A stretch of DNA of 64,000 nt. Source: Pelomonas sp. CA6 (lineage in GTDB: Bacteria; Pseudomonadota; Gammaproteobacteria; Burkholderiales; Burkholderiaceae_C). How positions within the stretch are numbered: position 1 is the first letter of the stretch; every line of letters starts with the position of its first letter. The stretch lies in contig NZ_JAKZFD010000001.1 of NCBI RefSeq assembly GCF_022549225.1, positions 124,001 to 188,000 on the forward strand. Direction: 5' to 3'. The position numbers and the translations under genes were made by a program. Below the pieces are notes generated by a model that was not told the DNA's origin, did not search any database, and was given only the letters and a program-made list of their open reading frames with translations. This document shows positions 9,245 through 18,198 of the stretch, piece by piece.

Positions 9245-9341
9245 CGGATGGGCCCTCCTGTGGCGGCGGATCCTGGGGGTGGCGTACGGCGCTGGACCCG
9301 GTGTGCCGCGCGACGCGCAGCTCCGGCGCGGCCGCACGCGC

Positions 9342-10751
9342 TCATGCGAAGCGCTTCAGCAGCGCCAGCAATCGCTCGAAGCGGCCGCCGTAAGGCGGAT
9401 AGAACATCCAGGTGCCGGCCAGCCGCGACTGGTGAAACACCGGCTTGAGCTTGCTGAAGGTGTTGAAGCCCCAGACGCCATGGTAGGCCCCCATGCCGCT
9501 GGCGCCGACGCCGCCGAAGGGCTGTTCTTCCTGCCCCAGGTGCCAGATGCAGTCGTTGATGGTGACGCCGCCCGCATGGGTCTGGGCCAGCAGCGCGTCG
9601 CGCGCGACCGCGTCGTGGCCGAACCAGTACATCGCCAGCGGGCGGTCGTGGGCGTTGATGTAGGCGATCGCGTCGCTGGGCGTGTCGTAGGGCAGGATGG
9701 GCAGCAGCGGGCCGAAGATCTCCTCGCGCATCACGGCCATCTGGTCAGTCGCGCCCAGGATCAGCGTGGGCACCAGGCGGCGGTCGTCGGGCTGCTCGTC
9801 GTGGGTGGGGATCAGCGTCGCGCCCTTGGCGCGCGCATCGTCCAGCAGCCCCTGCAGCCGCGCATGGTGGCGCGGCGCGGCGACGGCGGTGTAGTCGGGG
9901 TTGCCGGCGATGCGCGGGTACATCGCGCGCGCCGCCTCCTTGAGCGCCTGCACCAGCGGCTCCACCATCGCGCGCGGCGCGAGCACATAGTCGGGCGCGA
10001 CGCAGGTCTGGCCGGCGTTAAGCAGCTTGCCGAACGCCAGGCGCTGGGCGGTGAGCGTCAGGTCGGCGCTGCGGTCGATCACCGCGGGCGACTTGCCGCC
10101 CAGCTCCAGCGTGACCGGGGTCAGGTGTTGCGCGGCGGCCTGCGCGACGAGGCGGCCGACCGCGGTGGAGCCGGTGAAGAACAGGTGGTCCAGCGGCAGC
10201 TGGCAGAAGTGCCGGCCCACCTCGGCATCGCCGGTGATGACCTGCATCTCGTCGCGCTCGAAGTGCTCGGCCACCAGGCGCGCCATCAGCGCGGAGGTCG
10301 CGGGGGTCAGCTCCGAGGGCTTGATCAGCACCCGGTTGCCGGCCGCCAGCGCGGCCAGCGCCGGGTTCATCGCCAGGTTGTAGGGGTAGTTCCAGGGCGA
10401 GACCACGCCGACCACGCCCAGCGGCTGCGGCATCAGCCGGTTGCGCGCGGGCAGGAAGTGCAGCGCAGTGGGGATGCGCCGCGTGGCCATCCAGCGCGGC
10501 AGATGGCGCATCGCATGGCGCGCGCCGGACTCGACGGTGAAGATGTCCGCCAGCAGGCTTTCGTGGCGCGAGCGGTGCCCGAAGTCCTGCGACATCGCGG
10601 CGGCGAGCGCCTCCGCGTTGCGCCGCGTCATCTCGCGCAGCCGCGCCAGCCGGTCGCGGCGCACGGCCAGGCTGGGCATGCGTTCGCGGTCGAAGGCGGA
10701 GCGCATCTGCTCCAGGACAAGGTGCAGGTGCTCGCGCGTGGACAGGTCCAT
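9342..10751 (-). CDS. Aldehyde dehydrogenase, coniferyl-aldehyde dehydrogenase type
   Basis: An NAD(P)-dependent aldehyde dehydrogenase of 469 residues. Visible hallmarks are VSPWNYPYNL for cofactor binding, FTGSTAVGR, LELGGKSP with catalytic Glu216, and GQTCVAPDY with nucleophile Cys250. The length near 470 and the C-terminal PPYGGRFERLL fit the CalB/fatty-aldehyde branch better than the longer betaine-aldehyde group. CalB oxidises coniferyl aldehyde to ferulate, and relatives act on aliphatic aldehydes. It lies 97 bases upstream of the GMC gene on the same strand, so the pair could be one transcription unit. The ATG at 10751 follows AGGAGACCCG. Confidence 0.86.
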   Translation of the reverse strand: MDLSTREHLHLVLEQMRSAFDRERMPSLAVRRDRLARLREMTRRNAEALAAAMSQDFGHRSRHESLLADIFTVESGARHAMRHLPRWMATRRIPTALHFLPARNRLMPQPLGVVGVVSPWNYPYNLAMNPALAALAAGNRVLIKPSELTPATSALMARLVAEHFERDEMQVITGDAEVGRHFCQLPLDHLFFTGSTAVGRLVAQAAAQHLTPVTLELGGKSPAVIDRSADLTLTAQRLAFGKLLNAGQTCVAPDYVLAPRAMVEPLVQALKEAARAMYPRIAGNPDYTAVAAPRHHARLQGLLDDARAKGATLIPTHDEQPDDRRLVPTLILGATDQMAVMREEIFGPLLPILPYDTPSDAIAYINAHDRPLAMYWFGHDAVARDALLAQTHAGGVTINDCIWHLGQEEQPFGGVGASGMGAYHGVWGFNTFSKLKPVFHQSRLAGTWMFYPPYGGRFERLLALLKRFA

Positions 10752-10871
10752 CGGGTCTCCTGAATGTCTATGTAGTCTTGACTAGGTTACGCCCAAACCG
10801 CGGGCGGTCCAAGGGCGGGAACCCTGGGCTAGGGATGCGAATCTAGTCGCGCAGGTGACAGTGGGGCGGCC

Positions 10872-10898
10872 AAGAAAAAGCCCGGCCTGGGCCGGGCT
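10872..10898 (-). terminator. Rho-independent terminator of the dusB-fis-purH operon
   Basis: A perfect nine-base-pair stem (agcccggcc / ggccgggct, loop tg) lies at 10879-10898. On the minus strand it is followed by TTTTTCTT. It is 46 bases past the purH stop and is the natural end of that operon. Confidence 0.82.
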
Positions 10899-10943
10899 GC
10901 ATGGCCGGCCCGGGCCGCGCGGGCCCGGGCCGTTCGGGGGCGC

Positions 10944-12524
10944 TCAGTGGCGGAAGTGGCGCACGCCGGTGAACACCATCGCGATGCCGCGCTCGTTGGC
11001 GGCGGCGATCACTTCCTCGTCGCGCATGGAGCCGCCGGGCTGGATCACGCAGGAGGCGCCGGCGTCGGCCAGCACGTCCAGGCCGTCGCGGAACGGGAAG
11101 AAGGCATCGCTGGCCACGGCCGAGCCCTTGAGGCTCAGGCCGGCGTTCTCGGCCTTGATGGACGCAATGCGCGCCGAGTCGATGCGGCTCATCTGGCCGG
11201 CGCCCACGCCCAGGGTCATGCCGCCGCCGCAGAAGACGATGGCGTTGCTCTTGACGTACTGGGCCACGGTCCAGGCGAACATCAGGTCGTCCAGCTGCTG
11301 CGCGCTGGGTTGCAGCGTGGTGACGACCTTGAGTTCGGACTTCTGCAGGAAGTGGTTGTCGGCGGTCTGCACCAGCAGGCCCGAGCCGACGCGCTTGAGG
11401 TCCTGCGCGTTGCGGCCCTGCTGCCAGGGCGTGGCGCCGCCGGCGGGCAGCGCAATCTGCAGCAGGCGCACGTTGACCTTGGCCTTGAAGATCTCCAGCG
11501 CCTCGGCGCTGAAGGCGGGCGCCATCAGCACCTCGACGAACTGCTTGGAGACGGCCTGCGCGGCGGCGGCGTCGACCTCGCGGTTGAAGGCGATGATGCC
11601 GCCGAAGGCGCTGGTGGGGTCGGTCTGGAAGGCCTTGGCATAGGCCTCGGCGGCGCTGGCCGCGACGGCCACGCCGCAGGGGTTGGCGTGCTTGATGATG
11701 ACGCAGGCCGGCGCGTCGAAGCTCTTCACGCATTCCCACGCGGCGTCGGCGTCGGCGATGTTGTTGTAGCTCAGCTCCTTGCCCTGCAGCTGCCGGCCGG
11801 TCACCAGCGAGCCGGGCGCGGGGTTCAGGTCGCGGTACAGCGCCGCGGTCTGGTGGCTGTTCTCGCCATAGCGCAGGTCCTGCACCTTGACATAGCTGGC
11901 ATTGAGCTGGGCGGGGTACTCGGCCAGGCTGCCGTCGTCCTGGCGCGCGCTGAGGTAGTTGCTGATCGCGGCGTCGTATTGCGCGATGCGGTTGAATGCG
12001 GCGACCGAGCAGGCGAAGCGGGTCTTGTCGCTGGTCTTGCCCTGGGCCTTCAGCTCGGCGAGCACGCCGGCGTACTGGCCGGCGTCGGTCAGCACGGTGA
12101 CGTCCTTCCAGTTCTTGGCCGCGCTGCGCACCATGGCCGGGCCGCCGATGTCGATGTTCTCGATCGCGTCCTCCAGCGTGCAGCCGGGCTTGGCGACGGT
12201 GGCCTCGAAGGGGTAGAGGTTGACCGCCAGGATGTCGATGGTGGCGATGCCATGGTCGGCCAGCGACTGCATGTGCTCGGGCAGATCGCGGCGCGCGAGC
12301 AGGCCGCCGTGGATCTTGGGATGCAGGGTCTTGACGCGGCCGTCCAGCATCTCGGGGAAGCCGGTGTGCTCGGCCACCTCGGTCACCGGCAGGCCGGCGT
12401 CGGCGAGCAGCTTGGCGGTGCCGCCGGTGGAGAGCAGGCGCACGTTCAGCGCATGCAGGGCCTGGGCGAATTCGACGATGCCGGTCTTGTCGGACACGGA
12501 GATCAGGGCGGTCAATTGAGCCAT
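10944..12524 (-). CDS. purH: Bifunctional AICAR transformylase / IMP cyclohydrolase
   Basis: PurH catalyses the last two steps of de novo IMP synthesis: formylation of AICAR with 10-formyl-THF, then ring closure. The 526-residue protein has the N-terminal cyclohydrolase domain ([37 protein letters not shown]). The C-terminal transformylase domain shows RYGENSHQ, the conserved Lys-His in [11 protein letters not shown], the zinc/formyl pocket region, and IQPGGSMRD near the end. The length is normal. It is the third gene of dusB-fis-purH, a common arrangement in Burkholderiales. Fis would be produced just ahead of it, and a strong terminator follows. Confidence 0.97.
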   Translation of the reverse strand: MAQLTALISVSDKTGIVEFAQALHALNVRLLSTGGTAKLLADAGLPVTEVAEHTGFPEMLDGRVKTLHPKIHGGLLARRDLPEHMQSLADHGIATIDILAVNLYPFEATVAKPGCTLEDAIENIDIGGPAMVRSAAKNWKDVTVLTDAGQYAGVLAELKAQGKTSDKTRFACSVAAFNRIAQYDAAISNYLSARQDDGSLAEYPAQLNASYVKVQDLRYGENSHQTAALYRDLNPAPGSLVTGRQLQGKELSYNNIADADAAWECVKSFDAPACVIIKHANPCGVAVAASAAEAYAKAFQTDPTSAFGGIIAFNREVDAAAAQAVSKQFVEVLMAPAFSAEALEIFKAKVNVRLLQIALPAGGATPWQQGRNAQDLKRVGSGLLVQTADNHFLQKSELKVVTTLQPSAQQLDDLMFAWTVAQYVKSNAIVFCGGGMTLGVGAGQMSRIDSARIASIKAENAGLSLKGSAVASDAFFPFRDGLDVLADAGASCVIQPGGSMRDEEVIAAANERGIAMVFTGVRHFRH

Positions 12525-12570
12525 GGTGGGGTCTCTGTTGGAGCTTGGGGAATGCGGGGGAGGCGGCGGA

Positions 12571-12804
12571 TCAGATCAGCTTGTGCTCGACCAGCTTGCG
12601 GCGCAGCGTGTTGCGGTTGATGCCCAGCCATTCGGCGGCCTTGCTCTGGTTGCCGTCGCTGTGCTTCATCACCACCTCCAGCAGCGGCTTCTCGACCAGG
12701 CGGATCAGCATTTCGTGCATGGAGTGCGGCTCCTCGCCGCCGAGGTCGCGGAAGTAGGCTTCCAGGTTTTCGCGTACGCAGGTTTCTATCGGTTTGGGCG
12801 TCAT
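12571..12804 (-). CDS. fis: DNA-binding protein Fis
   Basis: A small nucleoid protein that bends DNA and modulates rRNA and other promoters. The 77-residue protein is shorter than E. coli Fis (98 residues), as usual in betaproteobacteria. Its C-terminal HTH ([19 protein letters not shown]) is almost canonical, and the N-terminal dimerisation helices are present. The start ATG overlaps the dusB stop by four bases, as in the classical dusB-fis operon, so translation is coupled. A 46-base gap separates it from purH. Confidence 0.94.
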   Translation of the reverse strand: MTPKPIETCVRENLEAYFRDLGGEEPHSMHEMLIRLVEKPLLEVVMKHSDGNQSKAAEWLGINRNTLRRKLVEHKLI

Positions 12805-13880
12805 GCGGTGAGCCTTTGTTCTTCGGCTTCGTCGTTGGCGGCCTGGTCCGCGCTCGTGCGCGTGGGCAGGCGTTCATGGTCGCAGGCCATCGCGTCCAGC
12901 CAGTCCGTCAGGGCCTGGACCTGGGCTTCGCAGCTCTGCAGGGTGTTCATGTGGCGGCGGAAGTCCTCGCCGCCGGGCAGGCCCTGCACGGCCCAGCCGA
13001 TGTGCTTGCGCGCGCTGCGCATGCCGGTCAGTTCGCCATACAGGCCGTAATGGTCGTGCAGATGCTCGACGAGCCAGCGCTTGGCGTCCTGCACGCGCGG
13101 CGGCGGCAGCAGTTCGCCGCTGGCCAGGTAGTGGCCGATCTCGGCGAAGATCCAGGGACGGCCCTGGGCCGCGCGGCCCACCATCAGCGCGTCGGCGCCG
13201 GTGGCCTTGAGCACCGCGGCGGCCTTGTGCGGCGAATCGATGTCGCCGTTGGCCACCACGGGGATGCGCAGCCGGGCCTTCACCTCGGCGATGGTGTCGT
13301 ACTCGGCCTGGCCCTTGTAGCCCTGCTCGCGGGTGCGGCCATGCACGGTCAGCATCGCGATGCCGGCCTGTTCGGCGGCGCGGGCGATGGCCAGCGCGTT
13401 GCGGTGCTGCTGGCACCAGCCGGTGCGCATCTTCAGCGTCACCGGCACGCCGCGCGGCGCGCAGGCGGCGACCACGGCCTCGATGATCTGCAGCGCCAGG
13501 GCCTCGTCCTGCATCAGCGCGGAGCCGGCCCACTTGTTGCACACCTTCTTCGCCGGGCAGCCCATGTTGATGTCGATGATCTGCGCGCCGCGGTCGATGT
13601 TGTAGGCGGCGGCCTCGGCCATCATCTGCGCGTCGGTGCCGGCGATCTGCACCGCGATCGGCGCGGACTCGCCGGCGTGGTCGGCGCGCCGCGAGGTCTT
13701 CAGGCTGTCCCACAGCTCGCGCCGCGAGGTCACCATCTCGCTGACCGCATAGCCGGCGCCCAGCCGCTTGCACAGCATGCGGAAGGGCCGGTCCGTCACG
13801 CCGGCCATGGGGGCGACGAACAGACGGTTGGGCAGCACATGGGAACCCAGGCGCAGGGCTTGGGGCGGCGCGGTGACCAT
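12801..13880 (-). CDS. dusB: tRNA-dihydrouridine synthase B
   Basis: A flavoenzyme that reduces specific uridines of tRNA to dihydrouridine. The 359-residue TIM-barrel protein has the N-terminal VAPMAGVTDRPFR and the conserved Cys-bearing NMGCPAKKVCNK segment. TLKMRTGW, TVHGRTREQGY, ANGDIDSP and MVGRAAQGRPW, the FMN- and RNA-binding signatures, follow. The start ATG at 13880 has no clear Shine-Dalgarno sequence; the upstream stretch is pyrimidine-rich. The C-terminal tail of roughly 30 residues (acidic, Ala-rich) is extra. It leads the fis-purH operon. Confidence 0.95.
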   Translation of the reverse strand: MVTAPPQALRLGSHVLPNRLFVAPMAGVTDRPFRMLCKRLGAGYAVSEMVTSRRELWDSLKTSRRADHAGESAPIAVQIAGTDAQMMAEAAAYNIDRGAQIIDINMGCPAKKVCNKWAGSALMQDEALALQIIEAVVAACAPRGVPVTLKMRTGWCQQHRNALAIARAAEQAGIAMLTVHGRTREQGYKGQAEYDTIAEVKARLRIPVVANGDIDSPHKAAAVLKATGADALMVGRAAQGRPWIFAEIGHYLASGELLPPPRVQDAKRWLVEHLHDHYGLYGELTGMRSARKHIGWAVQGLPGGEDFRRHMNTLQSCEAQVQALTDWLDAMACDHERLPTRTSADQAANDEAEEQRLTA

Positions 13881-14000
13881 GGAGGGGGGAGAGGGAGAAT
13901 TGCTCAAAAAAGAGGCAGAAGTATAGCGCCCGCGGCGACCGCGGCCGCGCCCGTGGCCCGACGCGCGGGCCGCGTCGGGCGGCAGCCGATAATCCGCCCC

Positions 14001-14498
14001 ATGTCGCAGACCATGCAAGACTGGGTCCACGCCCTGCTGGTGGCGCTGGCCCTGCCGGAGCTGGGGCTGGGCGCGCTGTTCGTCGTCGCCACGCTGTCGG
14101 CCACGCTGTTGCCGCTGGGCTCGGAGCCGGTGCTGTTCGGCCTGATCAAGCTGCGCCCGGATCTGTTCTGGCCCGCCGTGCTGGTGGCGACCGCCGGCAA
14201 CACGCTGGGCGGCGCGATCAGCTGGTGGATGGGTTACGGCGCCGAGCGCGCCTACGAACGCGCCACCCACCACAGCCCGCGCGAGCTGCGCCTGCTGGGC
14301 TGGCTGCGCCGCTTCGGTGCGCGCACCTGCCTGCTGAGCTGGCTGCCCATCGTCGGCGATCCGCTGTGCGCGCTGGCCGGCTGGATGCGGCTGCCCTTCT
14401 GGCCCTGCGTGGCCTACATGGCCATTGGCAAGTTCCTGCGCTACCTGTGCATGACGACGGTGCTGCTGTGGCTGTTCCCCGGCGGCATCCACCTCTGA
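14001..14498 (+). CDS. YqaA/DedA-family inner membrane protein
   Basis: A 165-residue integral membrane protein with four or more hydrophobic segments. It shows features of the SNARE-associated (DedA/VTT) fold: LLPLGSEPVLFGLIKLRP, GNTLGGAISWWMGYG and the C-terminal FLRYLCMTTVLLWLF. The small YqaA-like subgroup is the best fit. The wider family is tied to lipid flipping and envelope homeostasis, but this subgroup has no defined role. It diverges from dusB with 120 bases between them. An internal in-frame ATG at 14010 is an alternative start. Confidence 0.8.
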   Translation: MSQTMQDWVHALLVALALPELGLGALFVVATLSATLLPLGSEPVLFGLIKLRPDLFWPAVLVATAGNTLGGAISWWMGYGAERAYERATHHSPRELRLLGWLRRFGARTCLLSWLPIVGDPLCALAGWMRLPFWPCVAYMAIGKFLRYLCMTTVLLWLFPGGIHL

Positions 14499-14608
14499 GT
14501 GCCGCCCTTCGCCCTTTGCCCATCTCCCACCAAAGGAGGTGGAGGCTGCAGCCCGGGGCCAACGGGCCCACAATGCCGGCCACCCCATCTTCTGTCACCG
14601 TCGCGACG

Positions 14609-16096
14609 ATGAAGCACCCCGCCTACCAGGCCCTGGCCGAGCGCTACCAGCGCCTCTACCGTCTCTCCCATCTGCAGGCCATCGTCCACTGGGACCAGGC
14701 CGCGATGATGCCGCCCAAGGGCGCCGAGGCCCGCGCGCAGGCGCTCGCCGAGATGGGTGGCCTGCTGCACCAGCAGGCCACCGACCCGCAGCTCGCGCAA
14801 TGGCTGGAGCAGGCGGCCGCCGAGGACCTGGACGCGGTCCAGCAGGCCTCGCTGCGCGAGATGCGGCGCGAGTGGCAGCGCGCCAACGCGCTGCCGCAGC
14901 GCCTGGTGCAGGCCAAGTCACTGGCGGAGTCGCGCTGCGAGCATGCCTGGCGCAGCCAGCGCCCGGCGAACGACTGGGCCGGCTATGCCGTCCACCTGCG
15001 CGAGGTGCTGGCGCTGGCGCGCGAGGAGGCCCAGGCCCTGTCCGACGCCAGCGGCCTGTCGCGCTACGACGCGCTGCTGGACCAGTACGAGCCCGGCATG
15101 CGCAGTGCCGAGCTGGACCGCGTGTTCGGCGAGGTGCGCGAATGGTTGCCCGGGCTGATCCGTGCCGCGATGGAGCGCCAGGCGGCCGCCCCGGCCATCA
15201 CGCCGGTCGGCCCCTTCCCGGAGGCGGCGCAGCGCGCGCTGGGCCTGGACGCGATGCGGCTGCTGGGCTTCGACTTCGACGCCGGCCGCCTGGACGCGAG
15301 CGCCCATCCTTTCTGCGGCGGCGTGCCCGAGGACGTGCGCATGACCACGCGCTACCGCGCCGACAGCTTTCTGCAGAGCCTCACCGGCACCATCCACGAG
15401 ACCGGCCACGGCCGCTATGAGCAGAACCTGCCGGCCGCCTGGGCCGGCCTGCCGATGGCGCGCGCGCGCTCCATGGGGCTGCACGAGAGCCAGAGCCTGT
15501 TCTTCGAGATGCAGCTGGCCGCCCATCCCGGCTTTGCCCGGCTGCTGGCGCCGCTGGTCGTGCGCCACCTGGGCGAGCAGCCCGCCTTCGCGGCGGACAA
15601 CCTGAACCGGCTGATGACCCGCGTCAGCCCGGGCTTGATCCGCGTGGACGCGGACGAGATCACCTATCCCGCCCATGTGATCCTGCGCTACGGCATCGAG
15701 CGCGCGCTGATCGAGGGCGAGGCCGAGGTGGACGACATCCCGGCGCTGTGGGACGCCGGCATGATGCAGCTGCTGGGGCTGGACACGCGCGGCAACTTCA
15801 AGGACGGCCCGATGCAGGACGTGCACTGGGGCGCCGGCCTGTTCGGCTACTTCCCCTGCTACACGCTGGGCGCGATGTACGCGGCGCAATGGAGCGCCGC
15901 GATGCGGCGCGAACGGCCCGACCTGGACGACTGCATCGCGCGCGGCGAGCTCGCCGTGGTGTTCGACTGGCTGCGCGAGCGCATCTGGAGCCAGGGCAGC
16001 CGCTGGGAGACCGCGGAGCTGGTGCAGCGCGCCAGCGGCGAGGCGCTGAACCCGGCGCATTTCCGCCGCCATCTCGAGGCCCGCTACCTGGGCTGA
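14609..16096 (+). CDS. Carboxypeptidase Taq, M32 metallopeptidase
   Basis: A cytoplasmic metallocarboxypeptidase that removes C-terminal residues from peptides. The 495-residue, mainly helical protein has HETGH (His263-Glu264-His267) for zinc binding, and GLHESQSLFFE further on provides the third ligand region. DEITYPAHVILRYGIER and the PMQDVHWGAGLFGYFP motif are also family hallmarks. The length matches the family norm of about 500. An upstream ATG at 14573 would add 12 residues. A strong AGGAGGT-like sequence at 14532-14542 is too far upstream for either start. A hairpin follows the stop. Confidence 0.92.
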   Translation: MKHPAYQALAERYQRLYRLSHLQAIVHWDQAAMMPPKGAEARAQALAEMGGLLHQQATDPQLAQWLEQAAAEDLDAVQQASLREMRREWQRANALPQRLVQAKSLAESRCEHAWRSQRPANDWAGYAVHLREVLALAREEAQALSDASGLSRYDALLDQYEPGMRSAELDRVFGEVREWLPGLIRAAMERQAAAPAITPVGPFPEAAQRALGLDAMRLLGFDFDAGRLDASAHPFCGGVPEDVRMTTRYRADSFLQSLTGTIHETGHGRYEQNLPAAWAGLPMARARSMGLHESQSLFFEMQLAAHPGFARLLAPLVVRHLGEQPAFAADNLNRLMTRVSPGLIRVDADEITYPAHVILRYGIERALIEGEAEVDDIPALWDAGMMQLLGLDTRGNFKDGPMQDVHWGAGLFGYFPCYTLGAMYAAQWSAAMRRERPDLDDCIARGELAVVFDWLRERIWSQGSRWETAELVQRASGEALNPAHFRRHLEARYLG

Positions 16097-16112
16097 GGCC
16101 CTCCATGCAAAA

Positions 16113-16136
16113 GAGGCACCCGCGGGTGCCTCTTCG
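16113..16136. terminator. Bidirectional hairpin terminator between convergent genes
   Basis: A perfect ten-base-pair inverted repeat (aagaggcacc / ggtgcctctt, loop cgcg) starts 16 bases after the carboxypeptidase stop. The minus-strand side ends in TTTT, so it would also end the convergent PEP-CTERM gene. The plus-strand tail is only weakly T-rich. Confidence 0.72.
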
Positions 16137-16175
16137 TGCTGGCCGACCGCGCGACGCGCGCGCGGCGGGGGGGGC

Positions 16176-16787
16176 TTAGCGCGGCGCGCGGCGGCGGCGC
16201 ATCAGCAGGCCCAGCATGCCCAGGCCCGACAGCGCCAGCGCCAGGCTCTGCGGCTCGGGCACGGCGGACACGCGCACATTGTCCAGCGAGGTGCCCAGCG
16301 AATCGCTGGTGCCCACGGCCTTGAAGTTCAACGTCATGGCGCTGCCGGTGCCGGTGAACTGGGTCTGGAACAGCTGCCAGCCGGTGTTCAGGTCCTTGCC
16401 GACGACGCCGCTGAGCCCGCCCAGGCTCCACTGGATGCCGTTGCTGCCCACCGAGGTCTGCTCGGGGCGGCTGCTGTAGTAGAAGCTGAGGTCATAGACC
16501 ACGCCGGCCACGGTGCTGAAGCTCTGCCAGATGCTGCTGTTGCCGCTGGTGTCCAGTTCGGCGAAGTTGAAGCCGTCCTGGGCCTGGCCGGAGATGCCGT
16601 TGCGCAGCTCCACACCCTGGCTGCCGACCGACCAGCCACTGATGCTGCCCGGCGTGATCCAGCTGCCGGCGCCGACGACGTTGGCCTCGAAGCTGCCGTT
16701 GACCAGCAGGTTGGTGGGCGCGGCCTGCGCGAACAGCGGGGCGGTGGCGAGCAGGGCGGGAAGCAGGGGGCGCAGCAGACGGGTCAT
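16176..16787 (-). CDS. PEP-CTERM sorting-domain exported protein
   Basis: An exported protein of 203 residues. It has a Sec signal peptide (MTRLLRPLLPALLATAPLFAQAA) and a beta-rich body beginning NLLVNGSFEAN, which resembles carbohydrate-binding (DUF642/CBM-like) jelly-roll domains. It ends with VPEPQSLALALSGLGMLGLL and a basic RRRRAPR tail. That tripartite end is the PEP-CTERM signal recognised by exosortase (EpsH) in exopolysaccharide-producing bacteria. No exosortase gene is in the window. The function is unknown; surface attachment or matrix binding is inferred. The 15-base repeat word lies immediately upstream of the start. Confidence 0.86.
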   Translation of the reverse strand: MTRLLRPLLPALLATAPLFAQAAPTNLLVNGSFEANVVGAGSWITPGSISGWSVGSQGVELRNGISGQAQDGFNFAELDTSGNSSIWQSFSTVAGVVYDLSFYYSSRPEQTSVGSNGIQWSLGGLSGVVGKDLNTGWQLFQTQFTGTGSAMTLNFKAVGTSDSLGTSLDNVRVSAVPEPQSLALALSGLGMLGLLMRRRRAPR

Positions 16788-16796
16788 GGTGTTCTT

Positions 16797-16811
16797 GGGG
16801 TCAGGTCTTGC
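16797..16811. repeat. Recurring 15-base word, intergenic copy
   Basis: GGGGTCAGGTCTTGC occurs here in the 5' leader region of the PEP-CTERM gene. Identical copies lie at 24369-24383 and 46515-46529, both inside coding sequence, and a one-mismatch copy lies at 4322-4336. Three exact 15-mers in 64 kb are not expected by chance. It may be the core of a dispersed repeat family. Confidence 0.6.
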
Positions 16812-16975
16812 GGGGAGGGGCGAAAGCCTTGGGTCCGATTGTTGGCCGCCCCCCTCTCGCGGGCATCCCCCTGCACGCTGGGGTTGGGCCCGCGGTCCGT
16901 GATGCACTGCACGAAAAGCGCGGATGCTTGCGTGCTCCGGGGTGGCGCGGGCAGCCCGCGTGCCGAGTCGGAGGA

Positions 16976-18184
16976 TCAGGGCGGCGTGGGCCGTGTCGCC
17001 ACGCCGTGGCGCTGTTCCAGCCGGTCCAGGCACAGGGTCAGGCGTTGCAGGGCCGCCTGCAGACCCGGGCGCTGCGCGGCGGCGGGCAGGGTGTCGTGGC
17101 AGCGTGCCCGCAGCCAGTCCACGCGCAGGCGCAGGCCGTGGCGGGCCAGCATGGGGGCCAGCGCGTCGGCGCGGCGCAGCAACTGCGCGCAGGTCCGGCG
17201 GTAGGCATGCTCGGCCAGCTGCTGGCGGCGCGCGTAGCTGAAGGTGTTGGCCAGGAACAGTTCGGCGTCGTGCTTGTCCGGCTCCAGCAGCAGGATGTCG
17301 GTGCCGGGATGGCTGCGCGAGTAGCCGCGCATGCCCAGCTCCAGGCGCGAATGAATCAGCGAACGCAGGGTCTGGCTGAGCACCAGCGGCAGCCCACCGG
17401 CGGCCAGGCGCGGAATGCGGCGGTCGGCCGGCTGCGCCGGCGCGCCCGATGCATAGGGCACCAGCGGGTTGAGGCAGATCAGCAGATCCAGCCCCTCGCG
17501 CAGCAGCACGGAGGCGTGGACCGTCTTCTTCAGCGCGCCATCGACGAAGTGCCGGCCATCGATCTCCACCGGCGGGAACAGCCCCGGCAGCGCCGCGCTG
17601 GCCTGCACGGCGCGCGAGATGGGCACATGGTCCCAGCCCGGCATGCCGAAGGGCACGGCCTCGCCGCTGTCCAGGTCGGTGGCCACCAGCACCAGGCGGC
17701 GCTTGAGGCGGCGGAAATCATCGCTGCGGCCGGGGCGGCTGAAGAGCTGGTGCAGCCGTGCGCTGAAGGCCTCGCCGGACAGCAGCCCGGTGGGCAGCGC
17801 GCGGCCCAGGCGCTCGCAGGCGGCGAGCAGGGCGCGTCCGCGCAGCAAATCCCAGCCCGCCGCGGCGAGCAGGCCCGGCAGCGCCATCGCGCGCTGCAGG
17901 TATTCGTCCCAGGCGGGGCGCAGCAGCAGCGAGGGGTCGAAGCGTTCGCCGTCGCCGTCCTCGTCGATGAAGGCCTCGCGCAGGCGGCGCGGTCCCAGCC
18001 CGTTGGCCAGCCCGGCGGCGATGAAGCCCCCCGCGCTGACGCCGATGTAGCTGTCGCAGCGGCGCAGGTCCAGGCCGGTGACGGCGTCTTCGAGCGCGCA
18101 GAGTGCGCCGATCTCGTAGATCGCGCCCAGCGGTCCCCCGCCGGCCAAGGCCAGGCCGATGCGGGGACGGGGGCCGCCAGTCAT
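16976..18184 (-). CDS. Patatin-like phospholipase (RssA-type)
   Basis: A probable serine acyl hydrolase acting on phospholipids or neutral lipids. The 402-residue protein has the oxyanion loop GGGPLG (residues 15-20), the GVSAG elbow with nucleophile Ser50, and the catalytic-dyad Asp215 in VDGALKK. The C-terminal half is Arg/Leu-rich and helical. There is no signal peptide, so it is cytoplasmic. It lies 14 bases downstream of the phasin gene on the same strand, which suggests a link with the surface of polyester or lipid granules. That link is inference from position. Confidence 0.87.
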   Translation of the reverse strand: MTGGPRPRIGLALAGGGPLGAIYEIGALCALEDAVTGLDLRRCDSYIGVSAGGFIAAGLANGLGPRRLREAFIDEDGDGERFDPSLLLRPAWDEYLQRAMALPGLLAAAGWDLLRGRALLAACERLGRALPTGLLSGEAFSARLHQLFSRPGRSDDFRRLKRRLVLVATDLDSGEAVPFGMPGWDHVPISRAVQASAALPGLFPPVEIDGRHFVDGALKKTVHASVLLREGLDLLICLNPLVPYASGAPAQPADRRIPRLAAGGLPLVLSQTLRSLIHSRLELGMRGYSRSHPGTDILLLEPDKHDAELFLANTFSYARRQQLAEHAYRRTCAQLLRRADALAPMLARHGLRLRVDWLRARCHDTLPAAAQRPGLQAALQRLTLCLDRLEQRHGVATRPTPP

Positions 18185-18198
18185 TCAGCGCGGGCCGT

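Noticed and set aside
6572-9448. 958-codon plus-strand open frame
   Set aside because: It covers the esterase out of frame and the GMC gene antisense; composition is low-complexity, as expected of high-GC shadow frames.
14532-14542. AAAGGAGGTGG, a near-perfect ribosome site
   Set aside because: It lies 30 bases from the nearest ATG of the carboxypeptidase and no small open frame starts after it. Probably coincidental or a short stem.
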